From Baia soyae (GTDB taxonomy: Bacteria; Bacillota; Bacilli; Thermoactinomycetales; Thermoactinomycetaceae): a stretch of 64,000 nt of DNA. Below, one piece after another: positions 36,401 to 46,298 of the stretch. Each line of letters opens with the position of its first letter. Position 1 is the first letter of the stretch. The notes under the pieces are model-generated. The model saw only the letters and a program-made list of their open reading frames with translations. It was not told the DNA's origin and did no database searches. The translations under genes and the position numbers were made by a program. The stretch lies in contig NZ_SLXV01000005.1 of assembly GCF_004341445.1 (NCBI RefSeq), forward strand, positions 1 through 64,000. The letters run 5' to 3'.

Positions 36401-37584
36401 TCCATTCGTAATCCTTGTCCACCTTGTTGCTCATAGAGATGGAGAGAGATATCTTCAACCGGTCCCGTGGCTAGCTTGTGAACGATGCCACAAGCATCAG
36501 CAAAACGAAGTCCATATTCAAATGGCATAATATTGATTTGCGGACCAAACAGGCGATTGTTTTCACCTAATAATTTACAATCCCGACGGATCTCTTCATG
36601 CCGATAACGTTGGTGATTTCTCGTATCGCCCATTGCCTGGCGAATTTGTTTCATAAGCTCACGAAATGACATCCCCGGATGCATGTCTAGCCAAAGTGGC
36701 ACGATATTCATAACCATCGCTGGTACCTTCAACGAAGCAGAACCCATGCGCCCCATCATCGGCACACTTAACACAATCTCCTTCGATCCAGTCAAACGAT
36801 GCACATAGATGGCCATAGCCGCAATCATGCACTCCTGCCAGCTCGTCTCACATTCTCTAGCCCATTTTTTCAGGTTTTCAAAGTCGTCAGGATGTAAAAA
36901 ACAAGTAGACAAGTCCGTATTTCCAGATAACAAAACGGCACGATCCGCTAAACTAACAATATCGGTTTGATTCTGGTACTGTTCCATCCAAAATAGACGA
37001 TCATCCTGATATTTTTGTGAATTCCGATATGTGACATCTTCCTCAATAACCCGCTCAAATGAGCCGAAAAATCGCTCCCCACAAGGACTTCCTTCGATCA
37101 AAGCGGTATACACTTTCGCAACTTGTTTTGACAAGAGGGAAAATCCAAAACCATCAATCGCGATGTGGTGGATCTTCTGATACCAAAATGTACGATGATC
37201 CTCTAGCTTTAACAAAACTTGCCTACAAAGTGCCTCATGAAGCAAGTCAATGGGTTTAGCCAAATCCTCTTTCATCCACTTCATCGCTGAATCGTACGGA
37301 TCGCTCTCTTGACTCATATCGATAACTAGGACTTCAACCTCCTGATCACTACGAATCTCCTGCCACGGCTCACCCTCATCTTCATGAAACCGAACATGTA
37401 ACGATTCTGCTTCTACAATCGTCTGTTTAATGGCTTGGATTAATGGTTCTAACTCCACATTTCCTTCTATTTCTACATATTCACCCGTGTTATAAATCGG
37501 ATTCTCTGGATCTAACTTCTGAGCATACCAGATCCCTGATTGTGCCCGAGTAAGGGGTCTACGATTTGTGTTTGTATGCAACAT
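30439..37584 (-). CDS. dhbF: Dimodular NRPS DhbF (Gly and Thr) with thioesterase
   Basis: DhbF joins 2,3-dihydroxybenzoate, glycine and threonine and cyclises three units to bacillibactin. The 2381 residues read C1 (HHIAIDG, about 139-145), A1 (about 465-950), T1 ([10 protein letters not shown], about 1000), C2 (HHIVGDG, about 1180), A2 (about 1500-1980), T2 ([10 protein letters not shown], about 2066) and TE (GWSLGGN, about 2198). Aligning the A domains to GrsA by eye gives a pocket code of D-I-L-Q-V-G-L-I-W for A1, typical of Gly, and D-F-W-N-V-G-M-V-H for A2, typical of Thr. There is no epimerisation domain. AAAGGTGG precedes the ATG. The domain order and codes match B. subtilis DhbF. Confidence 0.97.
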   Translation of the reverse strand: MLHTNTNRRPLTRAQSGIWYAQKLDPENPIYNTGEYVEIEGNVELEPLIQAIKQTIVEAESLHVRFHEDEGEPWQEIRSDQEVEVLVIDMSQESDPYDSAMKWMKEDLAKPIDLLHEALCRQVLLKLEDHRTFWYQKIHHIAIDGFGFSLLSKQVAKVYTALIEGSPCGERFFGSFERVIEEDVTYRNSQKYQDDRLFWMEQYQNQTDIVSLADRAVLLSGNTDLSTCFLHPDDFENLKKWARECETSWQECMIAAMAIYVHRLTGSKEIVLSVPMMGRMGSASLKVPAMVMNIVPLWLDMHPGMSFRELMKQIRQAMGDTRNHQRYRHEEIRRDCKLLGENNRLFGPQINIMPFEYGLRFADACGIVHKLATGPVEDISLHLYEQQGGQGLRMDLAANADLYEAEEVSLHLRRIQSVIRQVIQMESADSLGSCDLLLPEESRKIVEDWNQSEQPFADSSVLELFEQQVWARKEETAVICADTTLSYRGLSERSNRLANLLTSRGVGPEQFVAIMLPRGVDMVVAMLAVLKTGAGYLPIDPEYPVGRISYMLEDASPSYIITTRELEGQLSEEAPVAKLVLDDTELNKELDTFSSYDFAPSETISPLHPAYMIYTSGSTGKPKGVVIHRQSLLNFLLSMQDQFSMGQEDRLLAVTTIAFDISVLEIFLPLISGAVCLVAQKEAIQTPSALVKMIQENGITHMQATPTLWQTIASYDDVSIEGLKVLVGGEALPSHLASALVELGCKVTNLYGPTETTIWSTSCILSKEQLLSPPIGRPLWNTQVYILDASLRLLPPGIPGDLYIAGAGLARGYFGRPDLTAERFIANPYGPAGSRMYRTGDIARWRPDGTLEYVSRADHQFKIRGYRIELGEVEAVIASHSLVHQVAVIVREDRPGDKRLVAYIVPPAGVNLDWAEFRQFVGGSLPAYMIPSSFVSLEELPLTPNGKLDRKRLPAPDFESITIKREPRTPQEEILCDLFAGVLGLFRVGIDDNFFNLGGHSLLAGNLMNRIRAVFDVELGIGKLFETPTVAGLIGQLDQGKPVRPPIVRVERESEAPLSFSQKRLWFLHQLEGPSPTYNIPLIIQLQGNMNKGALEKALADVVKRHEVLRTIFPDQQGSTCQLILEASQAVPTLHVTLCTEEELSELQHQAARYSFDLSKEPAIRAELFELSANSGVLVLLLHHIVGDGWSLAPLIKDLEFAYRERAKGETHSFAELPVQYADYAIWQENLLNYDNNQDGLIAQQIEYWKGALSHLPDQLELQTDHQRPFESSYQGESLIFEIPSGLHSRLTEIARKNGASLFMVLQAGFAALLTRLGAGTDIPLGSPIAGRNDDRIVDLVGLFVNTLVLRVDTSGEPSFRELIERVKKVNIGAYEHQDVPFEKLVEVLNPTRSRSKHPLFQIMIAMQNTPDLKWNAPELDADFHLSNTGTAKFDLTLEFRESFDAEGIGNGLHGFLEYSTDLFERNTMEHLIERLLRLLEGASHDPNQSIGRLEILSGEERAKLTQDVKESLEVEDTIVSLFERQATLYPKQTALVYENTRVSYEELNAKANQIAYSLMEQGVGPEQFVALALPRSAQMMVALLGILKTGAGYVPLDPAYPTERISFMLSDAKPSCMITNAEVAPSLPQDHSIPLMLLEDVNQGEGALSNPVDADRIQPLSPQHPAYIIYTSGSSGLPKGVVIPHQNVIRLFQSTDSWFQSQSTDTWTLFHSYAFDFSVWEMWGALLYGGRLVIVPYDTSRSPVDFLKLLVEEEVTVLNQTPSAFYQLIQSDQENQEIGSRLSLRYIVFGGEALEFSRLKDWYTRHSDQKPRLINMYGITETTVHVSYCPLDQASVEISASSLIGEGIPDLGVYVLDQWLQPVPPGVRGELYISGDGLARGYLNRPGLTAERFIANPFGKPGSRMYRTGDLACLRPDGTLDYLGRADQQIKIRGFRIELGEIEAVLNEHPDVKQVAVVVREDQPGNQRLIAYVVTVSQSQEELSSLRPHAASRLPEYMVPSAMVLMDQLPLTPNGKLDQKSLPPPDFSTQASGRLPRTPQEEILCDLFMEVLDLPRVGIDDSFFELGGHSLLAVRLMTRIRESLGMEINIGHLFTAPTVAGLAESLAMGSSHNPLEVLLPLRENGTRHPLFCAHPAGGLSWCYAGLMTTLGVDYPIYGLQARGIARKDVMPRSTEEMAADYIEHMKEIQPEGPYYLLGWSLGGNVIHAMATQLQRQGDEVALLVMLDAYPSHFSIKRTPSDDEALLALLALGGYDPDDLGDKRLDLEGAMEILSRDGSALASLDKEIILNLRSAYINSIDILRKYMPAPFKGNLLFFRSTVIPDWFTPLFADSWEPYVDGEIEVHEIACRHKDMCQPEPLKEIGQILGEKLKELANVVYS

Positions 37585-37617
37585 CTATTTTGCCACCTTT
37601 AAACAAGTTGGTGTGAA

Positions 37618-37848
37618 TTAAGCGTGTCGTTTAGCAGAAGATAATAGTTCCCACCAATGAGAAAGGGTTGGGTTCTCCGCCAGAGCAATAAAGTCAACCT
37701 CCACGCCATCCTGTCTCCAGCTCTCCACCAAACTCATCATCCGAATGGAATCAAGGCCTCTATCAAGTAGATTCTCTGTTTCCGAAATCGTTGCTTCTGG
37801 TTCATCTAATAAATGGGCTACTTGTTTACAAAGTGTCTCAAACGTCAT
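37618..37848 (-). CDS. Free-standing aryl carrier protein (C-terminal part of DhbB)
   Basis: This 76-residue protein is the carrier that holds 2,3-dihydroxybenzoate for DhbF. The phosphopantetheine serine is in LLDRGLDSIRMMSLVE near residue 35. In B. subtilis DhbB and E. coli EntB this domain is fused to isochorismatase; here it is a separate gene whose ATG overlaps the end of the isochorismatase gene by 11 bases. AAAGGAG lies 13 bases before the ATG, inside the upstream gene, so it is a genuine start rather than a frameshift scar. Confidence 0.88.
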   Translation of the reverse strand: MTFETLCKQVAHLLDEPEATISETENLLDRGLDSIRMMSLVESWRQDGVEVDFIALAENPTLSHWWELLSSAKRHA

Positions 37849-38497
37849 AAGAATACTGCTCCTTTTTCAATTGCTCGATGATCTGATTTGTCGTAATGGT
37901 GTAAGCGCAGCGTGAAGCAGCATAATGCATGGCCATTTGATGATCCTGAAGGGAGAAATCAGCGACTGCATCTGCTACAAAGAAGGACTGAATGTCTTTC
38001 ATAAATGCGTCACAAGCCGTAAGTAGGCATCCGATATGCGCGTACACTCCGCAAATGATAAGCTGGTCCCGTCCCTGCTCTTGCATGTATTCTAGTAGAT
38101 CCGTTCTCTGAAAAGCACTATAACGCCATTTCGTCAGGACTCGGTCATTCGCTTCAGGCGAAAGCTCATCCACGATATCCGTCTGCAACGGGTCTTCTCC
38201 CATCCCTGGCCCCCAGAAATCAATCAGTAACGCTCGATCCTCTGGACTTTGATCTCCTGGTTGTGCCGAATAAACAGCCGGAATCTCCATTTCGCTGCAT
38301 GTCTCTTTGAGAGATCGTATGTGATCCATCAACTCCACAATCGGCGATTGATTCACTTGATACGGGCGCATAAAGTACTTTTGCATGTCGTGAATCAGTA
38401 ATACAGCACGCTTTGGATCGGCCTCCCAAGCAACTTTATTGGTAGGTAAATCGATCATTGTTGGCATCGCATAGGGTGTAATCAATGGAATCCCCAT
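37838..38497 (-). CDS. dhbB: Isochorismatase (N-terminal part of DhbB)
   Basis: This enzyme hydrolyses isochorismate to 2,3-dihydro-2,3-dihydroxybenzoate and pyruvate. The 219 residues include the catalytic Asp in [11 protein letters not shown] near residue 37, [12 protein letters not shown] with the Lys, and the [16 protein letters not shown] segment. Relatives carry a C-terminal aryl carrier protein of about 80 residues after this point; here the gene ends with TGA and the carrier follows as a separate, overlapping gene. No other gap or damage is visible. Confidence 0.94.
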   Translation of the reverse strand: MGIPLITPYAMPTMIDLPTNKVAWEADPKRAVLLIHDMQKYFMRPYQVNQSPIVELMDHIRSLKETCSEMEIPAVYSAQPGDQSPEDRALLIDFWGPGMGEDPLQTDIVDELSPEANDRVLTKWRYSAFQRTDLLEYMQEQGRDQLIICGVYAHIGCLLTACDAFMKDIQSFFVADAVADFSLQDHQMAMHYAASRCAYTITTNQIIEQLKKEQYSYDV

Positions 38498-38511
38498 GGT
38501 TTCACTTCCTT

Positions 38512-40143
38512 TTAAACTTTTTTAAGTGTCATCTTCTCCACAATCATCTGGCGCAACATTTTTTTACTCACTTTTCCGAGTGGTGTCTTCGGGAATTTAT
38601 CTACAAACTCAATCCGATCAGGAATTTTATATGCGGCAAGTCCCCTGTCCTGCAGAAAACGCCTAATTTCGGATGGAGTAGGACGATTCTCTCTTGGAAT
38701 CATAAACGCACATGATCTCTCTCCGAGGAATGAGTCTGGCATCGATACGATGGATACATCTAAGAGGTCTGGATGAGCCAATAGATGATTCTCTACTTCT
38801 TCAGCGGCGATCTTCTCGCCACCGCGATTAATTTGATCTTTGTTTCTTCCCTCCACGATGATATAACCTTCCTTGCTCAACCTCACAATGTCCCCTGTCC
38901 GATAAAAACCGTCAGCGGTAAACGAACGAGCATTATGTTCTTCTGCTTTGTAATAACCTCGTATCGTATACGGACCACGGGTTAATAGTTCACCTGCTTC
39001 TCCTTGTGACACTTCCTGATCTTCTTCATCCACAATTCGAATCTCATCATAAGATGACATCGGTCTACCTTGTGTTTCATGAATCAAATCATCTGAATCA
39101 TCAAGTCTCGTATAATTAACTAAGCCCTCCGCCATTCCAAACACCTGTTGAAGTGTACATCCGAACGAAGGCTTTACTCGCTTCGCCATCTCTGTACTAA
39201 ACTTCGCTCCCCCAACTTGCAGCACTTTCAAGCTTGAAAAATCAAACGTACGTGTTTTAACCCCTTCAAGCCAGATAAGCGCAATCGGTGGAACCATCGC
39301 AGTGATCGTTACTCGTTCTTTCTCAATGAGTGGAAAAGTCTCATCTGGACTGGAGCCAGAAGATAGGACAACCCTTCCCCCCGCATACAAAGTACCGAGC
39401 ACTCCAGGCGAACTAAGCGGAAAATTATGAGCAACTGGCAGCACTGCCATATAGACACTATCCACATTCATCTGACATACTTCATTACTCATACGAAGGC
39501 TATAAATATAATCATTATGAGTCCGCGGGATAAACTTAGGTAATCCTGTGCTTCCTCCCGATAATTGAAAAAGAGCGACATCTTCACCACTTACTTGTAC
39601 CTCTATCATAGGTGATGAGTCATACACATTAGCTAGAGAGAGAAATCCACTTTCATTCCCCTCTCCCGTAACGAATACATGCTTTAATGAAGCGGTTTCT
39701 TCTTGAACCTTTGTAGCCAAAGAAACATAATCAAATCCAGCATGGCGGCTTCCTGGGATAATGTAAGCGACTGCTGCTGTAAATCCACAGAAATAGGAAA
39801 TCTCACTATATCGATGAGTCGGAAGGGCTAGTACTGGAACCGCTCCCAATCGAAACAATGCAAAACAAACTTCAAAAAACTCGATCGTATTTGGAAGCTG
39901 AACAACCACCCGATCTCCTTTTTGAATCCCCCTCTTTTGCAATCCTGATGCAAGTTGATCTGCTCTATGATCTAGCTCCAGGTAGCTAATTTGAAGATCC
40001 CCTGCCGTAACTGCGATGCGCTCCCCATATAAGTTAGCACGCTCTCGCAAGATCTCGCCAAACGTTTCTCCCTGCCAACACTGGGTATCCTTGTATTTTT
40101 TGACAAAATCACTTGGCCAAGTTGAACAACCTGATAACATCAT
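38512..40143 (-). CDS. dhbE: 2,3-dihydroxybenzoate-AMP ligase
   Basis: DhbE activates 2,3-dihydroxybenzoate as the adenylate and loads it onto the aryl carrier. The 543 residues show the adenylation motifs [19 protein letters not shown] (A3), [13 protein letters not shown] (A5), [11 protein letters not shown] (A7) and the C-terminal Lys in [12 protein letters not shown] (A10). The A4 region HNFPLSSPG contains the Asn that contacts the dihydroxybenzoate in DhbE. GGAGGGGC precedes the ATG pair. It lies between dhbC and the isochorismatase gene. Confidence 0.96.
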   Translation of the reverse strand: MMLSGCSTWPSDFVKKYKDTQCWQGETFGEILRERANLYGERIAVTAGDLQISYLELDHRADQLASGLQKRGIQKGDRVVVQLPNTIEFFEVCFALFRLGAVPVLALPTHRYSEISYFCGFTAAVAYIIPGSRHAGFDYVSLATKVQEETASLKHVFVTGEGNESGFLSLANVYDSSPMIEVQVSGEDVALFQLSGGSTGLPKFIPRTHNDYIYSLRMSNEVCQMNVDSVYMAVLPVAHNFPLSSPGVLGTLYAGGRVVLSSGSSPDETFPLIEKERVTITAMVPPIALIWLEGVKTRTFDFSSLKVLQVGGAKFSTEMAKRVKPSFGCTLQQVFGMAEGLVNYTRLDDSDDLIHETQGRPMSSYDEIRIVDEEDQEVSQGEAGELLTRGPYTIRGYYKAEEHNARSFTADGFYRTGDIVRLSKEGYIIVEGRNKDQINRGGEKIAAEEVENHLLAHPDLLDVSIVSMPDSFLGERSCAFMIPRENRPTPSEIRRFLQDRGLAAYKIPDRIEFVDKFPKTPLGKVSKKMLRQMIVEKMTLKKV

Positions 40144-40168
40144 GCCCCTCCGCTCATATCATTCTGAA

Positions 40169-41356
40169 TTATAAGGCTTTTGTTCCGATCCCCATCGCAT
40201 AAAGCATCGTCCGCATCTTAGCTGATGTCTCCGCTAATTCGTCCTCCGATTTGGAACCTGATACCACTCCCGCCCCTGCATATAAGGACATCGACGCCCC
40301 TTCTAATTCAGCGCACCGAATCGCAACAGCCCACTCTCCGTCGCCACTCTCATCACACCAGCCAACCATACCGGTAAAATACCCTCGATCAAACGGCTCG
40401 ATTTCTTGAATCGCTTGAAACGCTCTCTCTGTCGGATAACCACAAACAGCCGGCGTTGGATGCAAGGCAAGAGCTAGATCCAAGGAAGAGATCGAATCAT
40501 CTAACGCCTCTCCTTTTACCACAGTTGAAAGATGCCACATGGTTTCAGTTTGGACAAGTGTCGGCATGCTCGGAACTTCTAGGTTCCGGCACAAAGGTTG
40601 CAATGCTCCCTTCACAGCCTCCACCACAATTCGATGCTCATGAAGATCTTTTTCCGATTGAAGTAACTCTTTCGCCCGTCTCTCATCTTCTACTGGATCT
40701 TCACTTCGCGGCCTAGACCCTGCAAGCGGATTCGCGATAACCATATGATCTAACTTGGAGACAAGAAGTTCAGGGCTCGCTCCCAAAAAAGTTCTCTGCT
40801 TCCCTTCCTCGACCTCTTCACTTCTTACATCAACAGCAAATGTAAAGCCTTGTGGATTATACTGCGCTAGCTTTTGTAGAATCCCTTTTGGATCAATCGA
40901 TTCCGTCGCATGAACTCGTACTGATCTAGATAGGACCACCTTATCGAAATCCCCTGCTGCAATACCAGCAAGCCCTTTATCTACACCGGCTCGATATGCT
41001 TCTGGCGCTGGCACCGGCTCGATTTCAAATTGAGCCAATGGTGAGAACTCCTCATTTAATGCCTTCTCATATCGATGTGGCTCTGAAAATACGCACTTTT
41101 CCGGAATAACCAGTTGTAACTCATTTTGATGATCAAACGGAATTGCTCCCACAACCACGGGATGCTCATGCCCTTGTTCACGTGCATCTGACAACGCCTG
41201 CTTAACCAGATGAGCCACTTCACCCCCATCTACTACTCGCTTGAAAACACCTGTTCCGTGTACCACATTCCTCGGGGAAGCAAAATAAAAATCCCCTGCG
41301 GCGTACTCATCGAGCAACGGTTTCTCTTGTACTTCCTCCTGAACCATTCGATTCAT
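40169..41356 (-). CDS. dhbC: Isochorismate synthase
   Basis: DhbC converts chorismate to isochorismate, the first dedicated step of dihydroxybenzoate synthesis. The 395 residues carry the chorismate-using enzyme motifs [41 protein letters not shown] and [31 protein letters not shown] precedes the ATG. Because the menaquinone genes in this window are of the futalosine type, isochorismate made here is probably used only for the siderophore. Confidence 0.96.
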   Translation of the reverse strand: MNRMVQEEVQEKPLLDEYAAGDFYFASPRNVVHGTGVFKRVVDGGEVAHLVKQALSDAREQGHEHPVVVGAIPFDHQNELQLVIPEKCVFSEPHRYEKALNEEFSPLAQFEIEPVPAPEAYRAGVDKGLAGIAAGDFDKVVLSRSVRVHATESIDPKGILQKLAQYNPQGFTFAVDVRSEEVEEGKQRTFLGASPELLVSKLDHMVIANPLAGSRPRSEDPVEDERRAKELLQSEKDLHEHRIVVEAVKGALQPLCRNLEVPSMPTLVQTETMWHLSTVVKGEALDDSISSLDLALALHPTPAVCGYPTERAFQAIQEIEPFDRGYFTGMVGWCDESGDGEWAVAIRCAELEGASMSLYAGAGVVSGSKSEDELAETSAKMRTMLYAMGIGTKAL

Positions 41357-41375
41357 GTTTCCATCTCCTCCTCAG

Positions 41376-42167
41376 CTAAACACCTAAAGTGGCTCCACCA
41401 TCGATGCAAATATTTTGCATGGTAATATGGGACGATCGATCCGAAACCAAAAATAGTACGGTTTCCGCTATATCAATCGGCCTTGCTATCTTCCCAAGCG
41501 GAATTCCAAGTCGGTAGTCTTCACTCACTCCATTAATGCATCGATCTTTGCTACGTTGTTCATCATCTTGCCACAGCAATTTAAGCATGTCTGTCTCTGT
41601 TGATCCAGGAGAGACGATATTGCATCGAATGTTGTATTGCGCTAGTTCAAGACCTAGACACTTGGTAAACATCACTGCTGCTGCTTTAGAAGAAGCATAA
41701 GCAGAAAACGACATTCTCGGTGTGCTTGCGGCGTTCGACCCAACGGTTACAATCGAACCTCTTCTTCGTGGAATCATGCGCCGACTCACACTACGCGACA
41801 GATAAAAGACACCTGTCGAGTTAACAGCGAAGGTTTGCTCCCAATCTTCATCTGTCAGATTGCTGACTGTTCCCATCCGCAATACACCTGCTACATTTAC
41901 TAAAACCTCAATCGGACCTATTTCCGCTTCGATCTGATCAACCACGCTCTCCACTTCGGTCCGGTTTCGAATATCCACTGGAAATACAGCTACATCCGAT
42001 CCAGCCTCTTTCAACTCTGACTCCAACTGATAGAGCCCCTGTTCATCACGATCAAAAACCGCTACAAACATTCCACTCTTAGCGAGCTCCTGAGCAACGG
42101 TCCGTCCAATTCCTCCAGCAGCACCTGTTACAATCGCTACCCGACGATTTAACTTTGACTCCCCCAT
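41376..42167 (-). CDS. dhbA: 2,3-dihydro-2,3-dihydroxybenzoate dehydrogenase
   Basis: DhbA oxidises 2,3-dihydro-2,3-dihydroxybenzoate to 2,3-dihydroxybenzoate with NAD. The 263-residue short-chain dehydrogenase has the cofactor motif VTGAAGGIGRTVA, VNVAGV in place of NNAG, and the catalytic YASSKAA segment preceded by a Ser in VGSNAAS. It is the first gene of the minus-strand siderophore operon. AAAGGAATG lies 8 bases before the ATG, and the promoter with a Fur box is about 80 bases upstream. Confidence 0.95.
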   Translation of the reverse strand: MGESKLNRRVAIVTGAAGGIGRTVAQELAKSGMFVAVFDRDEQGLYQLESELKEAGSDVAVFPVDIRNRTEVESVVDQIEAEIGPIEVLVNVAGVLRMGTVSNLTDEDWEQTFAVNSTGVFYLSRSVSRRMIPRRRGSIVTVGSNAASTPRMSFSAYASSKAAAVMFTKCLGLELAQYNIRCNIVSPGSTETDMLKLLWQDDEQRSKDRCINGVSEDYRLGIPLGKIARPIDIAETVLFLVSDRSSHITMQNICIDGGATLGV

Positions 42168-42246
42168 CGAACTTCATTCCTTTCAGTAACAAAACGTATC
42201 TATTTAAACAATCGAAAATGATTCTCAGTGTCATTCGCGCAAGTAA

Positions 42247-42275
42247 ATGATAACTATTATCAATCTAATAGTCAA
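42247..42275 (-). promoter_or_regulatory. dhb operon promoter with overlapping Fur box
   Basis: On the minus strand TTGACT (42275-42270) and TATCAT (42252-42247) are separated by 17 bases. The Fur box TGATAACTATTATCA on the plus strand (42248-42262) overlaps the -10 and spacer and differs from the 7-1-7 consensus TGATAATnATTATCA at one base. Iron-bound Fur would block this promoter directly. A weaker match (TGATTCTCAGTGTCA) lies at 42219-42233 just downstream. Confidence 0.85.
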
Positions 42276-42372
42276 TAAATATTAAGCTAGTTGTAAAATT
42301 ATTTTTTTATATATTAAAGAAACAATTTTGTAATGAGATTGTTATATACCTTATCTTTTTGTGTTTTTAGTA

Positions 42373-42401
42373 TTGACTCAAATGTCAATCAAGGCTATAT
42401 T
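42373..42401 (+). promoter_or_regulatory. Promoter of the siderophore uptake operon
   Basis: TTGACT and TATATT separated by exactly 17 bases, about 65 bases before the binding-protein start. The Fur box begins 5 bases after the -10. Confidence 0.75.
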
Positions 42402-42406
42402 GGTGA

Positions 42407-42421
42407 TGATAATGATTATCA
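42407..42421 (+). promoter_or_regulatory. Perfect Fur box of the uptake operon
   Basis: TGATAATGATTATCA matches the 7-1-7 Fur consensus at every defined position and covers the expected transcription start. Confidence 0.9.
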
Positions 42422-42464
42422 ATACTATTGTAACCTATTTGTTTACATAAAAGGAGAAAAAATA

Positions 42465-43406
42465 GTGAAAAAGAATGTAGTCAGACTTAATTTAATAGCC
42501 GTTTTTATGTTGTTATTCGTACTCGTTGCTTGTAACAACAAAACCGAAACCGTTTCCAGTGAAAGCGGAAACAAAACACAAACCCTTTCTTATCTGGGTA
42601 AAGAGTATAAAGTCCCTACTCAAGTGAAAAACATCGCAACCGCTAGTCTAGAAGCGATGGAAGATGCTGCTGTGCTTGGTGTAAAACCAGTAGGCTCTAT
42701 TACAGTAGGAGGAAAAATTCCTAGTTACCTTGCCAAAGAGTTAGACGGCGCCAAATCAATCGGGGAAAAGCAACAACCTAATTACGAAGCTCTCCTCACT
42801 TTAAAGCCGGATGTCATTATGGGTACATCGAAGTTTCAACCAGACGTAGTAGAAAAGTTAAACAAAATGGCTCCTATGCTCCCTGTCTCCCATATCGCAA
42901 CAAATTGGGAAGCGAATCTTAAGCTAATGGCGGATCTAACTAAGAACAAAGAAAAAGCAGAACAGATTATTGGTAAATTTAAAGAGGACGCTGCTAAATT
43001 GAAGGAATCCCTGCAACCTCTGAAAGATAAAAAAGTCGTCGTCATCCGAATTCGTAGTGGAAGCATCAACCTGTATGCAGATAATGCCTACTTCAACCCA
43101 ATTTTATATAACGACCTAGGGCTAACCGTTCCAAAAGAACTCCAAACACTCAAAGCACCTGTTGTTTCATTGGAAAAGTTCGCTGAAATCAATCCAAATT
43201 ATATCTTCGTTCAATTTGCCGAAAGTGAAAATGCTGACAAGAAACAAGCACTAGAAGACCTGAAAAAGAACCCAATCTGGAACAGCATCCAAGCGGTTAA
43301 AAACAAAAAAGTCTTTGTAAACGCAGTAGACCCGATGGCTCAAGGCGGAACAGCTTGGAGTAAAATCGCTTTCCTAAAAGCAGCAGAACAATTAAAGAAT
43401 AAGTAA
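42465..43406 (+). CDS. feuA: Catecholate siderophore-binding lipoprotein (FeuA-like)
   Basis: FeuA captures ferric bacillibactin outside the membrane and delivers it to the permease. The protein has a lipoprotein signal with lipobox LVAC (Cys-23), followed by a class III periplasmic-binding-protein fold: KNIATASLEAMEDAAVLGVKPVG, NYEALLTLKPDVIMG and the C-terminal lobe around VVVIRIRSGSINLYADN, which contains Lys and Arg residues suited to a catecholate. I start at GTG 42465, preceded by AAAGGAG, rather than at the ATG 132 bases upstream, because the upstream frame would run through the promoter. That gives 313 residues. Confidence 0.93.
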   Translation: MKKNVVRLNLIAVFMLLFVLVACNNKTETVSSESGNKTQTLSYLGKEYKVPTQVKNIATASLEAMEDAAVLGVKPVGSITVGGKIPSYLAKELDGAKSIGEKQQPNYEALLTLKPDVIMGTSKFQPDVVEKLNKMAPMLPVSHIATNWEANLKLMADLTKNKEKAEQIIGKFKEDAAKLKESLQPLKDKKVVVIRIRSGSINLYADNAYFNPILYNDLGLTVPKELQTLKAPVVSLEKFAEINPNYIFVQFAESENADKKQALEDLKKNPIWNSIQAVKNKKVFVNAVDPMAQGGTAWSKIAFLKAAEQLKNK

Positions 43407-43435
43407 GCTAGCGCAAAGTTAGGTGTGTCACTGAT

Positions 43436-44443
43436 ATGGTAAATAAAAATCGAGTACCCAAATTGATCATTTTCACAGCTCCATTGCTGTTTGTTCTCGT
43501 CATTTTCCTATCCATTCTCTTTGGAGCGAAATCGATTGAACCAATGACCATTTGGAACGCAATCTTTCACTATCATGCAGACAACGTGGATCATGCGATT
43601 ATTCAAAGCTCGCGATTCCCTAGAGCACTAGGCGCATTACTCGTAGGTGCATATCTAGCCATATCGGGCGCACTCATGCAGGGGATGACAAGAAATTATC
43701 TTGCATCCCCTTCTATTATGGGCGTTACGGATGGGTCCGTCTTTGTCATTACGCTATGCATGGTTTTCATTCCAAGCCTCTCTTCTTATCAGATGATATC
43801 TGCCTCTATGATCGGATCGGCACTAGGTGCCATCATCGTATTTGGCTTTGGTAATCTCGTTCGAAATGGGCTCTCTCCTATTCGACTGGCCATTATCGGT
43901 ACCGTAATCGGTACTTTTTTAAGCAGTCTGTCCGCTGCGATTGCCTCCTACTTTCAAGTATCACAAAATGTTAGCTTTTGGTATAACGCTAGATTGCATC
44001 AGATTGATCCGAGTATGCTGAAACTAGCGATTCCTTTTGGTGTAATCGGAATCATCCTTGCCTTATACGTATCCAAATCCATTACCATTCTCTCACTAGG
44101 AGAAGATATCTCCATCGCCCTCGGGCAACGTACCAAGTACATAAAAGTGATGTCCATGTTAGCCGTTATATTCTTAACAGGAACGGCAGTTGCTCTAGTT
44201 GGAAAAATCGGATTCGTTGGACTTATCATCCCACATATGACTCGGTTTCTAGTAGGGATCGACTATAAATGGGTGATTCCCTGCGCAGGAATCGTGGGTG
44301 GGTTATTCCTCGCTGTATGCGATATCCTAAGCCGATTTATTAATTATCCGTTTGAAACGCCGATTGGTGTTTTGACTGCCATTATTGGTGTTCCTTTCTT
44401 CCTCTATCTCATTCGCACCAAGGGGGGAAAGAATGTTGTCTAA
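43436..44443 (+). CDS. feuB: Siderophore ABC permease (FeuB-like)
   Basis: A FecCD-family permease of 335 residues and about ten membrane helices, half of the ferric siderophore channel. The family signature is visible as SRFPRALGALLVGAYLAISGALMQGMTRN, which is the canonical R-x-P-R motif, and GFVGLIIPHMTR near the C-terminus is the ATPase-contact loop. It is followed by feuC, which overlaps its last codons. The ribosome binding site (AGGTG) is weak. Confidence 0.93.
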   Translation: MVNKNRVPKLIIFTAPLLFVLVIFLSILFGAKSIEPMTIWNAIFHYHADNVDHAIIQSSRFPRALGALLVGAYLAISGALMQGMTRNYLASPSIMGVTDGSVFVITLCMVFIPSLSSYQMISASMIGSALGAIIVFGFGNLVRNGLSPIRLAIIGTVIGTFLSSLSAAIASYFQVSQNVSFWYNARLHQIDPSMLKLAIPFGVIGIILALYVSKSITILSLGEDISIALGQRTKYIKVMSMLAVIFLTGTAVALVGKIGFVGLIIPHMTRFLVGIDYKWVIPCAGIVGGLFLAVCDILSRFINYPFETPIGVLTAIIGVPFFLYLIRTKGGKNVV

Positions 44444-45446
44444 ATCAACAGGCCCTCGATACGTAAAAAGCTTATTGATCCTGATTCCCTTATTCGTCAC
44501 GATTTTTTATATCAGTTTAACCAATGGAACTTTTGACCTCACCATAAACGATGTCATACATACTCTCTTACGAATCAATCCTGTTCCAGCACATGATCTT
44601 GTCCTATTCGACTACCGACTCCCGAGAATTGTCGTTGCCAGTTTAGTCGGCTTGGGACTCGGAATCGCTGGAGCCGTCATCCAAGGGATCACAAAAAATG
44701 GATTAGCCGATCCTGGAATTTTAGGAATCAATGCAGGAGCAGGGGCTGCTATCGTTCTATTTCTTTTCTTCTTTCATGAACAATTTGGCTCGTTTTCGGT
44801 TCTCATGCAACCACTGTTTGGGTTGATTGGTGGACTAGTGGCTGCTGTTATTATTTATCTGTTAGCTTGGAAGAATGGTCGGATAGATACACAACGGCTG
44901 ATTCTAACCGGGATTGCCATCAGCTCCGGCTTTGGCGCGCTCGCTATGTATCTATCCCTGAAAATGAAGGCATCCGACTTTGAAATGGCCACCGTCTGGA
45001 CTACAGGGAGTGTATACAATGCGAACTGGCAATCGATTCTCGCCATGTTACCATGGTTCCTTCTTATCATCCCAATCTATCGAAAATCCTACTTGCTCGA
45101 CTTGTTTCAACTAGAAGAATCGAGCTTGAAAAGCTTAGGGGTCTCGATCGAAAAAGAAAAAGCGATCCTTTTATTAAGTAGTATTGGGCTCGTAAGTGCC
45201 TGTGTCTCGGTCTCTGGTGGAATTGGCTTTATTGGTTTGATGGGTCCGCATATAGCCAAACAACTCGTCGGGCTACAGCACCGTTACATCATGCCTATCT
45301 GCGGCGTAATCGGCATGATTCTTGTCGTCGCATCCGATTTTATCGCCAAGAATCTATTTTCCCCAGCGGAAATATCAGTAGGGATCATCATTTCAATCAT
45401 AGGTGTACCTTACTTTCTTTATTTACTATTAAAGGCTAGAAGTTAG
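44433..45446 (+). CDS. feuC: Siderophore ABC permease (FeuC-like)
   Basis: The second FecCD-family permease, 337 residues, with the motif YRLPRIVVASLVGLGLGIAGAVIQG and the coupling loop GFIGLMGPHIAKQLVG. I start at ATG 44433, preceded by AGGGGGGAAAGA and overlapping feuB by 11 bases; the longer frame from 44385 is inside feuB. FeuB and FeuC pair as the heterodimeric channel. Confidence 0.93.
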   Translation: MLSKSTGPRYVKSLLILIPLFVTIFYISLTNGTFDLTINDVIHTLLRINPVPAHDLVLFDYRLPRIVVASLVGLGLGIAGAVIQGITKNGLADPGILGINAGAGAAIVLFLFFFHEQFGSFSVLMQPLFGLIGGLVAAVIIYLLAWKNGRIDTQRLILTGIAISSGFGALAMYLSLKMKASDFEMATVWTTGSVYNANWQSILAMLPWFLLIIPIYRKSYLLDLFQLEESSLKSLGVSIEKEKAILLLSSIGLVSACVSVSGGIGFIGLMGPHIAKQLVGLQHRYIMPICGVIGMILVVASDFIAKNLFSPAEISVGIIISIIGVPYFLYLLLKARS

Positions 45447-45464
45447 ATTTTAGGAGAGATCGCG

Positions 45465-46298
45465 ATGAGTATCCTACGTGTAGAAAATGCGGAAGCAAGA
45501 TATGAGGGGCATATCATCTTTGAAAATCTGTGCCTAGACGTAATCAAAGGAAAAATTACAACCATCATTGGTCCCAATGGTTGTGGGAAGTCCACTCTAC
45601 TTAAAACCATGGGGCGAATTCTCAAACCGAAGGTTGGAAAAGTCTACTTACAGGAACAAGATATTAACACACTTCCTACGCAAGAAATTGCGAAGCGCCT
45701 TACCTTGCTTCCCCAAAACCCTGTAGCTCCTGGAGAACTTGAGGTAGAAGAACTGATTTCCTATGGTAGATATCCGCATCGGAAAAACATCAGCAAATTA
45801 ACCACCGAGGATAAGGAAAAGATTGAATGGGCACTCGAAATTACTCACATCCTCCCCTATCGCAATCGTCCACTCGGTAGCTTATCAGGAGGACAAAGGC
45901 AAAAAGTCTGGTTAGCCATGGCGCTCGCGCAAGATACAACGGTCCTACTATTAGATGAACCAACTACTTATCTAGATTTAGCCCATCAACTAGATGTCTT
46001 GCAAATCGTCGAAAATCTAAATCAACATCATCAATGTACCGTTGTGATGGTACTACATGATATTAACCATGCCGCTCGATTTTCTCATGAAATTGTGGGG
46101 ATGCGGGACGGAAACATCATCGCAACCGGGAGCCCTGATGAAATGATTACAGTAGATATCTTAAAGCAAATCTTTCATATCGATGCCCGAATCATGGTCG
46201 ATCCATTTAATGGCTCACCTGTATGCTTTGGATACGAAAGTGCGTTAGCAGAAGAAGGGTTAGAATTGCTTACGAAAAAGGAGAATGTTGCCACATGA
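45465..46298 (+). CDS. Siderophore ABC transporter ATPase (YusV/FhuC type)
   Basis: This 277-residue protein is the ATPase that energises FeuBC. Walker A is GPNGCGKSTLLK, the signature is LSGGQRQKVWLAMALAQD, Walker B is VLLLDEPTTYLDLAHQLD, and VVMVLHDINHAARF gives the switch His. In B. subtilis the ATPase for Feu is encoded elsewhere (yusV); here it is in the operon, between feuC and the esterase gene. Confidence 0.95.
   Translation: MSILRVENAEARYEGHIIFENLCLDVIKGKITTIIGPNGCGKSTLLKTMGRILKPKVGKVYLQEQDINTLPTQEIAKRLTLLPQNPVAPGELEVEELISYGRYPHRKNISKLTTEDKEKIEWALEITHILPYRNRPLGSLSGGQRQKVWLAMALAQDTTVLLLDEPTTYLDLAHQLDVLQIVENLNQHHQCTVVMVLHDINHAARFSHEIVGMRDGNIIATGSPDEMITVDILKQIFHIDARIMVDPFNGSPVCFGYESALAEEGLELLTKKENVAT

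Noticed and set aside
37838-37848. DhbB as a frameshifted single gene
   Set aside because: The second gene has its own ATG with AAAGGAG at a fair distance and both parts are intact, so a natural split is the better reading; still listed as a check.
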